From Labrys sp. WJW (lineage in GTDB: Bacteria; Pseudomonadota; Alphaproteobacteria; Rhizobiales; Labraceae), in contig NZ_LYXZ01000001.1 of the NCBI RefSeq assembly GCF_001676615.1, positions 434,001 through 498,000 of the forward strand: a DNA stretch of 64,000 bases, written 5' to 3'. This document shows, one piece after another, positions 1 through 8,715 of this stretch. The notes below the pieces were generated by a model. The model searched no databases. It was not told where the DNA came from and saw nothing but the letters and a program-made list of their open reading frames with translations. Every line of letters starts with the position of its first letter. Position 1 is the first letter of the stretch. A program made the position numbers and the translations under genes.

Positions 1-1288
1 GGACGAACAGCCCCTCGTCCTCGCTGCGCTCGCCCGAGAGCAACGGCTCGAGGCCCATCCTCCTGGCATTGTCGTCGGGACCCTCGATCCACAGCGGCGC
101 ACCGCGCGACAGGTCGTTCCACAAAGCCGCCGTGCCGGCATAGCCCGACTGGCAGGCCCGGAATTCCTCGAGGTCGTCGGCCGTGCCCATGCCGGAGACG
201 TTGAAGAAATCCTCATATTGGCGGATGCGCAGCGCCCGGTCTTCCGCGCTCTCGCCCTTCGGGGCGAAGCAGAAGATGCTGACCTCCGTCTTGTCGACGC
301 TGATGGGACGCGTCACGCGGATCTGCGTGCTGAACTGATCCATCAGGAACAGGTTGGGATAGACGCACAGATTGCGGGTCTGGTTGATGATGAAATCGGT
401 CTTGGTCTCGCCGACGCGTTCGCGGATCTTCTCGCGCTGGCCATAGACGGGGCGGACCTCCGGATTCATCGTGTTGGTCCACAACAGGATATGGCCGTTC
501 TCGAAGCCATAGACGCCGGCGACCGACTTGCTCCACGAATTGGCGTCGACGGCCTTGGTACCTTCCTCGCTGCGGCGGCCCATGGTGGCGGCATAGTTCC
601 AGTGGACGGAGGAGACATGGTAGCCGTCGCAGCCATTCTCCATCTGGAGCTTCCAGTTGCCGTCATAGATGTAGGAGGAGTTGCCCCGCAGCACCTCCAG
701 CCCGTCCGGCGCCTGGTCGACGATCTGGTCGATGATGATCCGCGCTTGCCCGAGGAATTCGGTCAGCGGCGCCACGTCCTCCTTCAGACTGCCGAACAGG
801 AAGCCGCGATAATTCTCGAAGCGCGCGACGCGCGTCAGGTCGTGCGAGCCATTCTTGGCGAACTGCTCGGGATATTGCGTGGTCTTTTCGTCCTTCACCT
901 TCAGGAGCTTGCCGGTGTTGGAGAAGGTCCAGCCGTGGAACGGGCAGGTGAAGCTGCCCTTGTTGCCATGCTTGCGGCGGCAGAGCATCGCTCCGCGATG
1001 AGCGCAGGCATTGATGACGGCGTTGAGCGTGCCGGTCTTGTCGCGGGTGATCACCACGGGCTGGCGGCCGATTGTGGTCGTGTAATAGTCGTTGTTGTCG
1101 GGGATCTGGCTTTCATGGGCCAGATAGACCCAGTTGCTCTCGAAGATGTGCTTCATCTCCAGTGCGAACAGGTCGGCGTCGGTGAAGATGTCGCGGCGGC
1201 AGCGAAACACGCCGGCCTCGTGATCATCCTGCACGGCGGAGGCGAGCAGATGATCGAGATCACGGGCCTTGTCGATGATTGCGGACAT
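1..1288 (-). CDS. benA: Benzoate 1,2-dioxygenase, large (alpha) subunit, 3' end cut by window
   Basis: Terminal oxygenase subunit of the Rieske non-haem iron enzyme that converts benzoate to the cis-diol later oxidised to catechol. The 429 residues present (family about 450) start at ATG 1288 after a GGGAGAG ribosome site. The Rieske [2Fe-2S] ligands are C95, H97, C115 and H118 (CAH and CPFH motifs). The mononuclear-iron motif [12 protein letters not shown] follows at roughly residues 215-227. The stretch around GKLLKVKD and the [15 protein letters not shown] segment are characteristic of benzoate rather than anthranilate or toluate enzymes. It lies 98 bp downstream of catA on the same strand, so ben and cat genes probably form one transcription unit; benB and benC would lie outside the left edge. 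The reading frame is open to base 1. Confidence 0.93.
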   Translation of the reverse strand, partial: MSAIIDKARDLDHLLASAVQDDHEAGVFRCRRDIFTDADLFALEMKHIFESNWVYLAHESQIPDNNDYYTTTIGRQPVVITRDKTGTLNAVINACAHRGAMLCRRKHGNKGSFTCPFHGWTFSNTGKLLKVKDEKTTQYPEQFAKNGSHDLTRVARFENYRGFLFGSLKEDVAPLTEFLGQARIIIDQIVDQAPDGLEVLRGNSSYIYDGNWKLQMENGCDGYHVSSVHWNYAATMGRRSEEGTKAVDANSWSKSVAGVYGFENGHILLWTNTMNPEVRPVYGQREKIRERVGETKTDFIINQTRNLCVYPNLFLMDQFSTQIRVTRPISVDKTEVSIFCFAPKGESAEDRALRIRQYEDFFNVSGMGTADDLEEFRACQSGYAGTAALWNDLSRGAPLWIEGPDDNARRMGLEPLLSGERSEDEGLFV

Positions 1289-1386
1289 GACTTCTCTCCC
1301 GCAAGGAACGGCGGTCGGCGCGGTCCTTGCAACGATGTCGATGATCGGGGTGGGACGGCCCTCAGGGCCGCCGGTGCTGCCGCCGG

Positions 1387-2325
1387 CTAGGCCGCGGCGC
1401 GCTTGCGCTGGTCGTTGATCTGGTTGTCGACGCCGTCGACCAGTGCAGTCAGATGGATGTCGAACACGATCTCGGCGAAGGCCCCTTCCAGGCCGTTGGC
1501 CGCGATGCTGGCCGCATCCGTCCGCTCGACGACGGCCGGAACCAGGCCGTCGCGGGTGGCATAGGCGAAGTCGTCATTGACCAGCGGATCACCCTCGATG
1601 TTGATCTGGGTCGTCAGCTTGCGATGGCCTTCGCCGCTGATGAAGAGGTGGATATGGGCCGGGCGCTGGCCATGGCGGCCGAGGGCGGAGAGCAGCTTTT
1701 CCGTCGGGCTGCCCGGCGGCACGCCATAGCCGTTCGGCACGATGCTGCGAAACTTGTAGCGGCCCTCGTCGTCGGCAACGATGGTGCGGCGCATGTTGAA
1801 GGGCGCCTGCTTTCCGGTCGGATCGAAATGCGAGTAGAAGCCGCGGGTGTCGCAATGCCAGACCTCGACGGTCGCACCCGGCAGCGGCCGGCCGTCGGCG
1901 CCGTGGACGGTACCATGCATGATCAGCGTGTGGCCGTTCTTATCCGTGCCGTCGTCGAGGCGGGCGAAGCCATGCGAGACCGGCGCGCCGGCGACATAGA
2001 GCGGTCCCTCGATGGTGCGCGGCGTCGGGTTGTCGATGCCGAGCTCTGCATCGATCGCGTCGAGGCGCTCGTCGAGGAAATGGTCGAGGCCGAGGCCGGG
2101 CGAGATCAGGCCGGCCTGCCCGCTTGCACCGATATCGTTGAGCCAGGCGATGGCTGTCCAGTATTCGTCCGGGGTGACGTCGAGATCGTCGATCGCCTTG
2201 AAGAGGTCCGACATGATCCGATGGACGATTTGCTTGGCGCGCGGGTTGCCGCCGTCCTTGTCGAGCCCGCTCAGGACCTTCAGGAAATCCTGGATGTCGG
2301 GCCTTGCGAAGATCTTCACGCTCAT
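1387..2325 (-). CDS. catA: Catechol 1,2-dioxygenase
   Basis: Intradiol, ferric-iron dioxygenase that cleaves catechol to cis,cis-muconate. The 312-residue length is normal. The iron ligands are visible at Y164, Y200, H224 and H226 (GFYSHFD, NGYGVP, RPAHIHL), at the same numbers as in the well studied Acinetobacter enzyme. The N-terminal helical linker domain (about residues 1-100) is present. It follows catC by 72 bp and precedes benA by 98 bp, giving the order catB-catC-catA-benA. This is one of three intradiol dioxygenases in the window; the two others (32.4 and 41.1 kb) look like hydroxyquinol enzymes, and this is the only one sitting with muconate-processing genes. Confidence 0.96.
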   Translation of the reverse strand: MSVKIFARPDIQDFLKVLSGLDKDGGNPRAKQIVHRIMSDLFKAIDDLDVTPDEYWTAIAWLNDIGASGQAGLISPGLGLDHFLDERLDAIDAELGIDNPTPRTIEGPLYVAGAPVSHGFARLDDGTDKNGHTLIMHGTVHGADGRPLPGATVEVWHCDTRGFYSHFDPTGKQAPFNMRRTIVADDEGRYKFRSIVPNGYGVPPGSPTEKLLSALGRHGQRPAHIHLFISGEGHRKLTTQINIEGDPLVNDDFAYATRDGLVPAVVERTDAASIAANGLEGAFAEIVFDIHLTALVDGVDNQINDQRKRAAA

Positions 2326-2397
2326 TTCAATCCTCCACTTATTGCTTTTGAATTTATGGGGGCCTCGTCATCGCGGTTGCCCCGAGACGCGGTGACG

Positions 2398-2688
2398 TCA
2401 GCCATCACCGTCGCGGATCGAAGAGGGGTGTCGCAGCAGCGGCGCCACCTCGATACGCATGAACTTGAACAGCGGCAGGCCCGAGAGGATCTCGTGCAGT
2501 TCCGCATTGTCCTTCACGTCGAAAACGCTGTAGTTCGCGTAGGCTCCGGCAATGCGCCAGATATGCCGCCACTTGCCGCTGCGCTGCAGCGCCTGCGAAT
2601 AGGCCTTTTCCTTCGCGATGATCTCGGTCGCCTCGCTCTCGGGCAGGTCGTGGGGGATGTTCACATCCATCCTGACGTGGAACAGCAT
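2398..2688 (-). CDS. catC: Muconolactone delta-isomerase
   Basis: Small 96-residue cytoplasmic protein that isomerises muconolactone to 3-oxoadipate enol-lactone. The start MLFHVRMDVNIP and the central segment with SGKWRHIWRIAG and YANYSVFDV are typical of the family, and the length matches the usual 90-96 residues of this decameric enzyme. A good ribosome site (gaggagag) lies just before ATG 2688, inside the 10-bp gap after catB, so the two are almost certainly co-transcribed and co-translated. Confidence 0.96.
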   Translation of the reverse strand: MLFHVRMDVNIPHDLPESEATEIIAKEKAYSQALQRSGKWRHIWRIAGAYANYSVFDVKDNAELHEILSGLPLFKFMRIEVAPLLRHPSSIRDGDG

Positions 2689-2698
2689 GGCTCTCTCC

Positions 2699-3877
2699 TC
2701 AACCGGCGCTGATCGTCTTGCGCGAACCGTTGCGGGCGAAGAAGGCGACGCGTTCCTCGTCCAGTTCGATGCCGAGCCCCGGCCCGTCCGGAACGGTCAG
2801 CTCGAAGTCGCTGTAATCGAGCGGCCGGCGCAGGATCTCCTCCGTCAGCAGCAGCGGGCCGAACAGTTCCGTGCCCCATTGCAGATCGGCAAAGGTCGAG
2901 AAGACCTGCGCCGAGGCAATGGTGCCGACCGCGCCTTCCAGCATGGTGCCGCCGTAGAGGCCGATACCGGCCGCGTCCGCGATGGCGGCGACGCGCTGCG
3001 CGTTGTAGAGGCCGCCATTCTGCTCGATCTTGACGGCGAAGACGTCCGCGCCGGCAGCCTTGGCGATCTCGAAAGCGGATTCCGGCCCGGTCAGCGCCTC
3101 ATCGGCCATCAGCGCCACGGGGAAACGGCGGACCAGCCGGGCCAGGGCAGCGGTCGAGGCGACGGGCTGTTCCACCAGTTCGCAGCCGGCGTCGGCCAGA
3201 GCCGCCATGCCGTAGGCGGCCTCGGTCTCGCTCCAGGCCATGTTGACGTCGACACGTATTGCGGCGCGCTCGCCGAGCGCCCGCTTGATCGCGGCGACAT
3301 GGGCGATGTCTTCCTTCAGCCCCTTGGCGCCGATCTTCAGCTTGAAGATGCGATGCCGGCGCAGATCCAGCATATGTTCGGCTTCGGCGATATCCCTGGC
3401 CGTATCACCGGAAGCGAGCGTCCAGGCCACCGGCAGCCGGTCGCGGCGGCGCCCGCCGAGCAATTCGCTGACCGGAAGACCGAGCCGCCTGCCATGCGCA
3501 TCGAGCAGGGCCGTTTCCACCGCGCTCTTGGCGAAGCGGTTTTCCTTCACCACCTTGCCGATGCGCGCCATCAGGGCCTGTACGCGGGTCGCGTCCTCGC
3601 CGATCATGATCGGCGCAAAATATCTGTCGATGGCGAGCTTCATGCCCTCCGGGCTTTCCCCGCCATAGGCGAGCCCACCGATGGTGGTGCCCTCGCCGAT
3701 GCCGGTGATGCCGTCGCTGCAATGAACCTTCACCAGCATCAGCGTCTGGCCGTCCATGGTGGCGACCGACAGTCTGTGCGGCCGGATGGTGGGCAGGTCG
3801 ACGAGCAGCGTCTCGATCCGTTCGATGACGGGAGCGAGGACTGCGGCCGGAGCGAGGGGGGCGAAAACCGTGTTCAT
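2699..3877 (-). CDS. catB: Muconate cycloisomerase
   Basis: Enolase-superfamily enzyme that lactonises cis,cis-muconate to muconolactone. The protein of 392 residues has the N-terminal capping domain, the K-x-K catalytic pair in FKLKIGAKG, the metal ligands in VDVNMAW, VEQP and MADEAL, and the second lysine region FAVKIEQNGG. The frame is open for 31 codons further upstream, but ATG 3877 (MNTVFAPL) fits the family N-terminus, and starting further up would run through the operator. First gene of the leftward cat-ben unit; 138 bp separate it from the divergent regulator catR. Confidence 0.95.
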   Translation of the reverse strand: MNTVFAPLAPAAVLAPVIERIETLLVDLPTIRPHRLSVATMDGQTLMLVKVHCSDGITGIGEGTTIGGLAYGGESPEGMKLAIDRYFAPIMIGEDATRVQALMARIGKVVKENRFAKSAVETALLDAHGRRLGLPVSELLGGRRRDRLPVAWTLASGDTARDIAEAEHMLDLRRHRIFKLKIGAKGLKEDIAHVAAIKRALGERAAIRVDVNMAWSETEAAYGMAALADAGCELVEQPVASTAALARLVRRFPVALMADEALTGPESAFEIAKAAGADVFAVKIEQNGGLYNAQRVAAIADAAGIGLYGGTMLEGAVGTIASAQVFSTFADLQWGTELFGPLLLTEEILRRPLDYSDFELTVPDGPGLGIELDEERVAFFARNGSRKTISAG

Positions 3878-3907
3878 GCTGCGATCCTGCGGCAGCCATG
3901 ACGCTCC

Positions 3908-3930
3908 GTCCAACACCATTTGTGTTGGAC
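3908..3930. promoter_or_regulatory. Perfect inverted repeat in the catB-catR intergenic region
   Basis: GTCCAACAC at 3908-3916 and its exact reverse complement GTGTTGGAC at 3922-3930 are separated by 5 bp. It lies between catB (30 bp upstream of its start) and the BenM-type operator, with only 3 bp between the two palindromes. It could be a second regulator site or the downstream half of the LysR activation site. Seen directly in the sequence; the function is inferred. Confidence 0.6.
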
Positions 3931-3933
3931 ATG

Positions 3934-3948
3934 ATACCTTACAGGTAT
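3934..3948. promoter_or_regulatory. BenM/CatM-type operator ATAC-N7-GTAT
   Basis: ATAC (3934-3937), seven bases, GTAT (3945-3948), with the dyad extending to ATACCT/AGGTAT. This is the recognised consensus for BenM and CatM and also satisfies the general LysR T-N11-A rule. It sits 57 bp upstream of catB and 67 bp upstream of catR, the usual position for repressing the regulator and, with muconate, activating the catabolic operon. Confidence 0.85.
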
Positions 3949-4015
3949 GATACTGGAAAAAGCCCTGCAATAACGATACTTACCGCAGTGCAATATACCT
4001 CTGAGGGAGGGTAAA

Positions 4016-4939
4016 ATGGACCTTCGCCAGATCCGCTATTTCGTGGCGGTGGCGCGCGAGCGCAATTTCACCCGCGCGGCGGAGCTCCTGCATATGGCAC
4101 AGCCGCCCTTGAGCCGGCAGATCCAGCTGCTGGAGGAAGAACTGGGGGTGGCCCTGATCATTCGCAAGAGCCGGCCCGTACGCCTGACGGATGCGGGCCG
4201 GCTCTTCTACGAGCAGTCTCTCCAGGTTCTCGGCCGGGTCGACCAGATGCTGACGGCAACCCGCCGGGTCGGGTTGAACCAGAATAGCGTGTTTTCGATC
4301 GGCTTCGTCGCCTCCACTCTCTATGGCGGCCTGCCCGCGCTCGTGCGCAAGCTGCGCCAGCACGCGCCGGAGCTCGACATCCAGCTCCTGGAAATGGTGT
4401 CGGTGCAGCAGATCCCCGCCCTGAAGGAAGGCCGCATCGACATCGGCTTCGGCCGGCTTCGCCACAGCGATCCCAATGTCACCGGCATCGTGCTGCGCGA
4501 GGAACGGCTGGTCGTCGCCATTCCCAAGGGCACGCCGCTGGCCGAAAGCAACGCACCGCTGCCGATCAGGACATTGGCCGACCGGAAGATCATCGTCTAT
4601 CCCAAGGAGCCGCGCCCCAGCTATGCCGACCATGTCCTGGGCCTGCTGCACGGCCATGACGCGCGTCCTGCGGAGGTCCAGGAGGTAAGGGAAATCCAGG
4701 CGGCCCTCGGGCTGGTCGCGGCGGATGCGGGCCTGTGCCTCGTACCCGCCTCTGCCCGCCAGATGCGGTCGGACGTTCACTACAGGCTGCTGGAGGAAAA
4801 GGACGCCATTTCCCCCGTCATTCTCAACCAGAGGGTCGGGGATAGCTCGCCCTATATCGACCTGGTCAAGAAGCTCATCCAGGAAATGTATGCCGAAGAT
4901 CCGCCCTGGCTGGACAAGGCGCACAACTATATTCCGTGA
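4016..4939 (+). CDS. catR: LysR-type regulator of the cat/ben genes (BenM/CatM/CatR type)
   Basis: 307-residue LysR protein divergent from catB. The N-terminal winged helix-turn-helix is at residues 1-60 (MDLRQIRYFVAV, AQPPLSRQIQ, LEEELG). The effector domain shows the segments KEGRIDIGFGRL, EVREIQAALGLVAA and LCLVPAS shared with BenM/CatM, which bind cis,cis-muconate and benzoate. A strong ribosome site (gagggaggg) precedes the ATG. It probably activates the catB-catC-catA-benA unit in response to muconate (inference from family and from the ATAC-N7-GTAT site between the genes). Confidence 0.9.
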   Translation: MDLRQIRYFVAVARERNFTRAAELLHMAQPPLSRQIQLLEEELGVALIIRKSRPVRLTDAGRLFYEQSLQVLGRVDQMLTATRRVGLNQNSVFSIGFVASTLYGGLPALVRKLRQHAPELDIQLLEMVSVQQIPALKEGRIDIGFGRLRHSDPNVTGIVLREERLVVAIPKGTPLAESNAPLPIRTLADRKIIVYPKEPRPSYADHVLGLLHGHDARPAEVQEVREIQAALGLVAADAGLCLVPASARQMRSDVHYRLLEEKDAISPVILNQRVGDSSPYIDLVKKLIQEMYAEDPPWLDKAHNYIP

Positions 4940-5147
4940 CTGCCGCCGGGCCGGGGACGAGCGGGATTCCGCCCCTTGGCATCATAAGGCGTTGAATATT
5001 CCGCAAATGTGAATGAAAGCCGGATTCAAATCGCCCACATGCGCAGAGACGATCCTGTCCGGCATCGATATGGTCCACATGATGCGCAAATGGCGGGCGA
5101 GTTTGCAGGCCGCCACAGATCGACACCCGCTCGCCCCCGATAATGTG

Positions 5148-5966
5148 TCAGCCCACGCCGCGCGCGGCTCCGCGTTGGAAAACCGTCGGGAACCAGTCTT
5201 CGCGCAGTTTTTCGCCCGCCGACATGCCGTGGCCAGGATAGGGAGGCGAAGTGCGTCCGGGCCGCTCGACATAGCGGGCATCATCTCCCACGAGCCGAAG
5301 GGAGAAAGCCCTGCGGCGCGTCGCCGCCTCATTGCCGCGAGCGCCATGGAGCGTCATGTAGTTGAAGGCGACGGCATCGCCCGGCTCCATCTCCCACTCG
5401 CGAATATCCATGCCTTCCGCATCGGGATCGGGTACGGGGATATAGGCATCGCTGTCGGCGTAGAAATTCTCTTCCGAGAGCCAGCGCGTCGGCAGGACCG
5501 GCTTCGGCCAGCGATGCGAGCCGGCGACGCAGCGCAGCGACGCTTCGCGCACCGGATCCAGCGGCGACCAGAAGCTCACCGTCTGCGCTCCCTCGACGAA
5601 ATAATAGGGGCCGTCCTGGTGCCAGGGCGTTGGCTTCGATGTGCCGGGTTCCTTGACCAGGACATGGTCGTGGAAGACCTGGACCGAATTCGCCCCCATC
5701 AGATCAGCCGCGACCTCGCCGGCTGCGGAGTGACGGATCACGGTCTCGAATTCGGGGATGCGCTCCCAATTGCAATAGTCGTCGAAGAAGCGGCCTGCCT
5801 CGCCAGGCTTGAGGTTCTCGGCGCCATATTGGCTGGGCTCCGCCATGTTGCGGGCCACACCCGCCCGCAGTCTCTCCACGTGATCCTTGAACAATCCGCG
5901 CACCAGCACGACGCCGTCGCGCTGATAGGCCTCGATCTGTTCCTGCGTGACGAGCGGATGTGTCAT
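5148..5966 (-). CDS. Phytanoyl-CoA dioxygenase (PhyH) family Fe(II)/2-oxoglutarate oxygenase
   Basis: 272 residues from ATG 5966, chosen because a clear GGGAGGAA site lies just ahead of it; an in-frame upstream codon lacks one. The facial-triad motif is H116-x-D118 (WHQDGPYY) with the distal histidine at H207 (TLHGARGN) and the 2-oxoglutarate-binding arginine likely in the RRRAFSLR segment at 217-224. The family hydroxylates a wide range of small molecules including fatty acyl, ectoine-like and phosphonate substrates, so the substrate cannot be read here. It is divergent from the LysR gene at 6052 with an 85-bp AT-rich gap, suggesting that regulator controls it. Confidence 0.85.
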   Translation of the reverse strand: MTHPLVTQEQIEAYQRDGVVLVRGLFKDHVERLRAGVARNMAEPSQYGAENLKPGEAGRFFDDYCNWERIPEFETVIRHSAAGEVAADLMGANSVQVFHDHVLVKEPGTSKPTPWHQDGPYYFVEGAQTVSFWSPLDPVREASLRCVAGSHRWPKPVLPTRWLSEENFYADSDAYIPVPDPDAEGMDIREWEMEPGDAVAFNYMTLHGARGNEAATRRRAFSLRLVGDDARYVERPGRTSPPYPGHGMSAGEKLREDWFPTVFQRGAARGVG

Positions 5967-6051
5967 TGCGTTCCTCCCTGCTTGACGGAACCACCAAACA
6001 GGCAATCATTTATAGTTTCAAATAATAAGTACCTAAACTACTCTTAGGCTC

Positions 6052-6951
6052 ATGCTATATCTCACGCTTCGCCAGTTCGAGTATGTTTCCGCCGTGGCCC
6101 GCTCCGGCAGTCTCTCGGCCGCGGCCTCGCAGCTCAACGTGTCGCAGCCCTCGCTTTCGGTCGCCATCACGCAGGTCGAGCGGCGCCTGGCACGCAAGCT
6201 TTTCATCAGGCGCCGGGGCGCCCCGGTCGAGCTCACCGATTTCGGCCAGGATTATCTTGCCCAGGTCGAGGAGATCATCTCCCTCGCCCGGCAGTTGGAC
6301 GACCCCACCCGCAACCAACGCGCTACTGTCGGTCGCCTGACACTGGGGCTGTTCGAGGATCTGGCGCCGCTTCATATCGGCCGCCTGCTCAATGCCCTGC
6401 GCAGCAAATTGCCGGATGCGGAAATCCGCTATCGCATCGCCGATTTCGAGACGCTCGCCCGCGACATGCTGCAGTCGCGCATCGACCTGGCCGTGACGTT
6501 CGACCTTGGTCTCGACGCAAGCTTCCTGCGCCGACCGCTCGCCTCCGTCCAGCCCCACGCCTTGATGCGCGTCGACGACCCCCTTGCCGGCTTGCGGCAG
6601 GTCAGCCTCCGGGACCTCGGCCAACGCGCACTGATCCTCTTCGAAGAGGGCCTGTCGGTAAGACACGTCCTCGGCCTCTTCCGGCGGATCGGCGCGGAGC
6701 CGGTCGTTCGCCACAGAGTGCAGGCACTCGAGGTCATGCGCAGCCTTGCCGCCCATGGCGAAGGCATTGGCATCACCTATGCCGGGTCAAAAAGCAGCTG
6801 TGCCTATGACGGGTCTCCCCTGGCCAGTGTCCCGATTGCCGAGGGCTTCGCCCAGGAGTCGGTTATCCTCGCATGTCCGCTCGACGGTGCGAAGAGCGCG
6901 ATCCTGACCCCCGCCTCGCAAGCCATTGTCGAGGCGTTCGGCCACGGATGA
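6052..6951 (+). CDS. LysR-family transcriptional regulator, divergent from phyH-like gene
   Basis: 299 residues with the LysR helix-turn-helix at 1-62 (TLRQFEYVSAVARSGS, VSQPSLSVAITQVE) and a substrate-binding-like effector domain from about residue 95. The likely target is the neighbouring PhyH-like oxygenase. The last about 20 codons (6881-6948) closely match an isolated gene fragment at 31.18-31.25 kb, so a related regulator once existed elsewhere in this segment. The ribosome site is weak, so the start is less certain than the gene. Confidence 0.88.
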   Translation: MLYLTLRQFEYVSAVARSGSLSAAASQLNVSQPSLSVAITQVERRLARKLFIRRRGAPVELTDFGQDYLAQVEEIISLARQLDDPTRNQRATVGRLTLGLFEDLAPLHIGRLLNALRSKLPDAEIRYRIADFETLARDMLQSRIDLAVTFDLGLDASFLRRPLASVQPHALMRVDDPLAGLRQVSLRDLGQRALILFEEGLSVRHVLGLFRRIGAEPVVRHRVQALEVMRSLAAHGEGIGITYAGSKSSCAYDGSPLASVPIAEGFAQESVILACPLDGAKSAILTPASQAIVEAFGHG

Positions 6952-7078
6952 GCCGGCCATTCCGCAACGCTTGGAGAAGTGCTGCAGCGGCATACTTAAT
7001 CTATAAGATAAGAATAATCCTATAAGCTATCGTTTTTACATCATTTTTCTGAATTAAATCTCATCTCGATATGCCGCG

Positions 7079-8482
7079 CTAGTCTGGCGCTTCGAACCGT
7101 TCGGGCAGGATCTTTCCCGGGTTCATGATGTTCTTCGGATCGATCGCCGCCTTGATGGCCGCCATCACATCCAGCGCCGGGCCCATCTCGCGCTCCATAT
7201 AGGAACGCTTGCCCTGCCCCACGCCATGTTCGCCCGTGCAGGTTCCTTCCATGGAAAGAGCCAGTTCGTTCAGCCAGCCGATATAGGATTTGGCGGCGGC
7301 CCGCTCCGCCGGGTTCTCCGGATCGAGCACGATCAGATTGTGGAAATTGCCGTCGCCGACATGCCCCGCAATCGGAGCGAGCAGCCCCAGCGACCGGGCC
7401 TTCTCAGCGGCAGCGCCAATGCATTCGGCCAATCGCGAGATCGGCACGCACACATCGGTGCTGATGCCCTTGGCGCCGGGCCGCAGGCCCAGGACCGCCC
7501 AGAACAGGTCGTGGCGCGCCTTCCACAATCGCGTCCGTTCCTGCGGATCGGTCGTCCAGTCCAGTGCGGTGGCGCCGTGCTCGCGGGCGATTTCCCCGAA
7601 ACGCACCGACAATTCAGCGACCGTGTCCGGCGTGCCGTGGAATTCGGCCAGCAGCAGCGGCGTCTCCGGCAGGCTCAGCTGCGAGTGGGCATTGACCGCC
7701 TTGACCGTGGTTGCGTCCAACAGCTCGATCCGCGCAAAGGGCAGGCCGAATTGAAGGCCGCTGATAACGGCATTGCTGGCATCTTCGACGGTGGGGAAGG
7801 AGCAGCGAGCCGCCGACACCGCCTCAGGAATGCCTCGCAACCGAACCGTTAGCTCTGTGATGATGCCGAGCGTGCCTTCGGAACCGACCAGCAGCCTGGT
7901 CAGATCGTAGCCCGCCGCACTCTTGCGCGCCCGGTGGCCGGTGCGGATCACCCGGCCGTCCGGCATCACGGCCTCGAGCGACAGCACCGCGTCCTTCATG
8001 GTGCCATAGAGCACCGCGGTCGTGCCCGAAGCGCGGGTGGCGGCCATACCGCCGAGAGTCGCATCGGCGCCGGGATCGAGAGGGAAGAACAGGCCGGTAT
8101 CGCGCAGATAGTCGTTCAGGCGGCTGCGTGTCACGCCCGGTTGGATCACGCAGTCCATGTCTTCGGCGTTGACCGCAAGAATGCGGTCCATCCGCGTCAG
8201 GTCGACGGATATACCGCCTCTTGGCGCATTGAGCTGGCCTTCGAGCGAGCTGCCCGCGCCGAAGGGGATGACCGGCACGCCCGCCTCGCCACACAGTCCG
8301 ACGATATCGGCAACCTCCGCCGTATTCTCGGCGAAGACCACGCCATCCGGCGGCTGGTTCTCGATCCAAGTGGTCGTGGAACCGTGTTGTGCACATATGG
8401 CCGCCCCGGTCTGGAAACGATCCGCGAACCGCTCTCGCAGGGTCTGGACGAACGCTTTGGGAAGGGTGCTTTCTCTCGACAT
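7079..8482 (-). CDS. FAD-linked D-2-hydroxyacid dehydrogenase (Dld/GlcD type)
   Basis: 467-residue flavoprotein of the vanillyl-alcohol-oxidase fold. The FAD-binding segment (about residues 45-220) includes VIPFGAGSSLEGQ, a pyrophosphate loop, DPGADATLGGMAATRASGT and LLVGSEGTLGIITE. The C-terminal FAD-oxidase domain has GHVGDGNFHN and ends with the family signature CTGEHGVGQGK ... IDPKNIMNPGKIL. Such enzymes oxidise D-lactate, glycolate or D-2-hydroxyglutarate and pass electrons to quinone or cytochrome; the one-polypeptide form is closest to D-lactate dehydrogenase (cytochrome). It lies 233 bp downstream of the aminotransferase on the same strand, so it may act on the hydroxyacid form of the 2-oxoacid made there (inference). 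Confidence 0.88.
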   Translation of the reverse strand: MSRESTLPKAFVQTLRERFADRFQTGAAICAQHGSTTTWIENQPPDGVVFAENTAEVADIVGLCGEAGVPVIPFGAGSSLEGQLNAPRGGISVDLTRMDRILAVNAEDMDCVIQPGVTRSRLNDYLRDTGLFFPLDPGADATLGGMAATRASGTTAVLYGTMKDAVLSLEAVMPDGRVIRTGHRARKSAAGYDLTRLLVGSEGTLGIITELTVRLRGIPEAVSAARCSFPTVEDASNAVISGLQFGLPFARIELLDATTVKAVNAHSQLSLPETPLLLAEFHGTPDTVAELSVRFGEIAREHGATALDWTTDPQERTRLWKARHDLFWAVLGLRPGAKGISTDVCVPISRLAECIGAAAEKARSLGLLAPIAGHVGDGNFHNLIVLDPENPAERAAAKSYIGWLNELALSMEGTCTGEHGVGQGKRSYMEREMGPALDVMAAIKAAIDPKNIMNPGKILPERFEAPD

Positions 8483-8715
8483 GGCACTCCGCTGACTATG
8501 TTGTCCGCAGGACGTCTGCGGAATGGACGAAGGCGCCCACGGCTCGCGGGCGGAGCAATGCTATCCCGTCGCGGTCACGATGGTCGATAGGACGCTCCCG
8601 CCATAGCCGCGTTGGTGAACAGCATCGGGCAGATCAACCCTTCCCAGCGAACGGCATCCCGATGTTCCGGCCGCCCGCCGTGGCCTCAGCCGATCGTCGC
8701 TCTCCCCTCGGCCCT

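Noticed and set aside
218..1390. 390-codon plus-strand open frame over benA
   Set aside because: Antisense shadow of benA; composition is that of a third-position GC mirror frame and no domain is visible.
5013..6047. 344-codon plus-strand frame over the PhyH-like gene
   Set aside because: Opposes a gene with intact catalytic motifs and a ribosome site; no recognisable domain.
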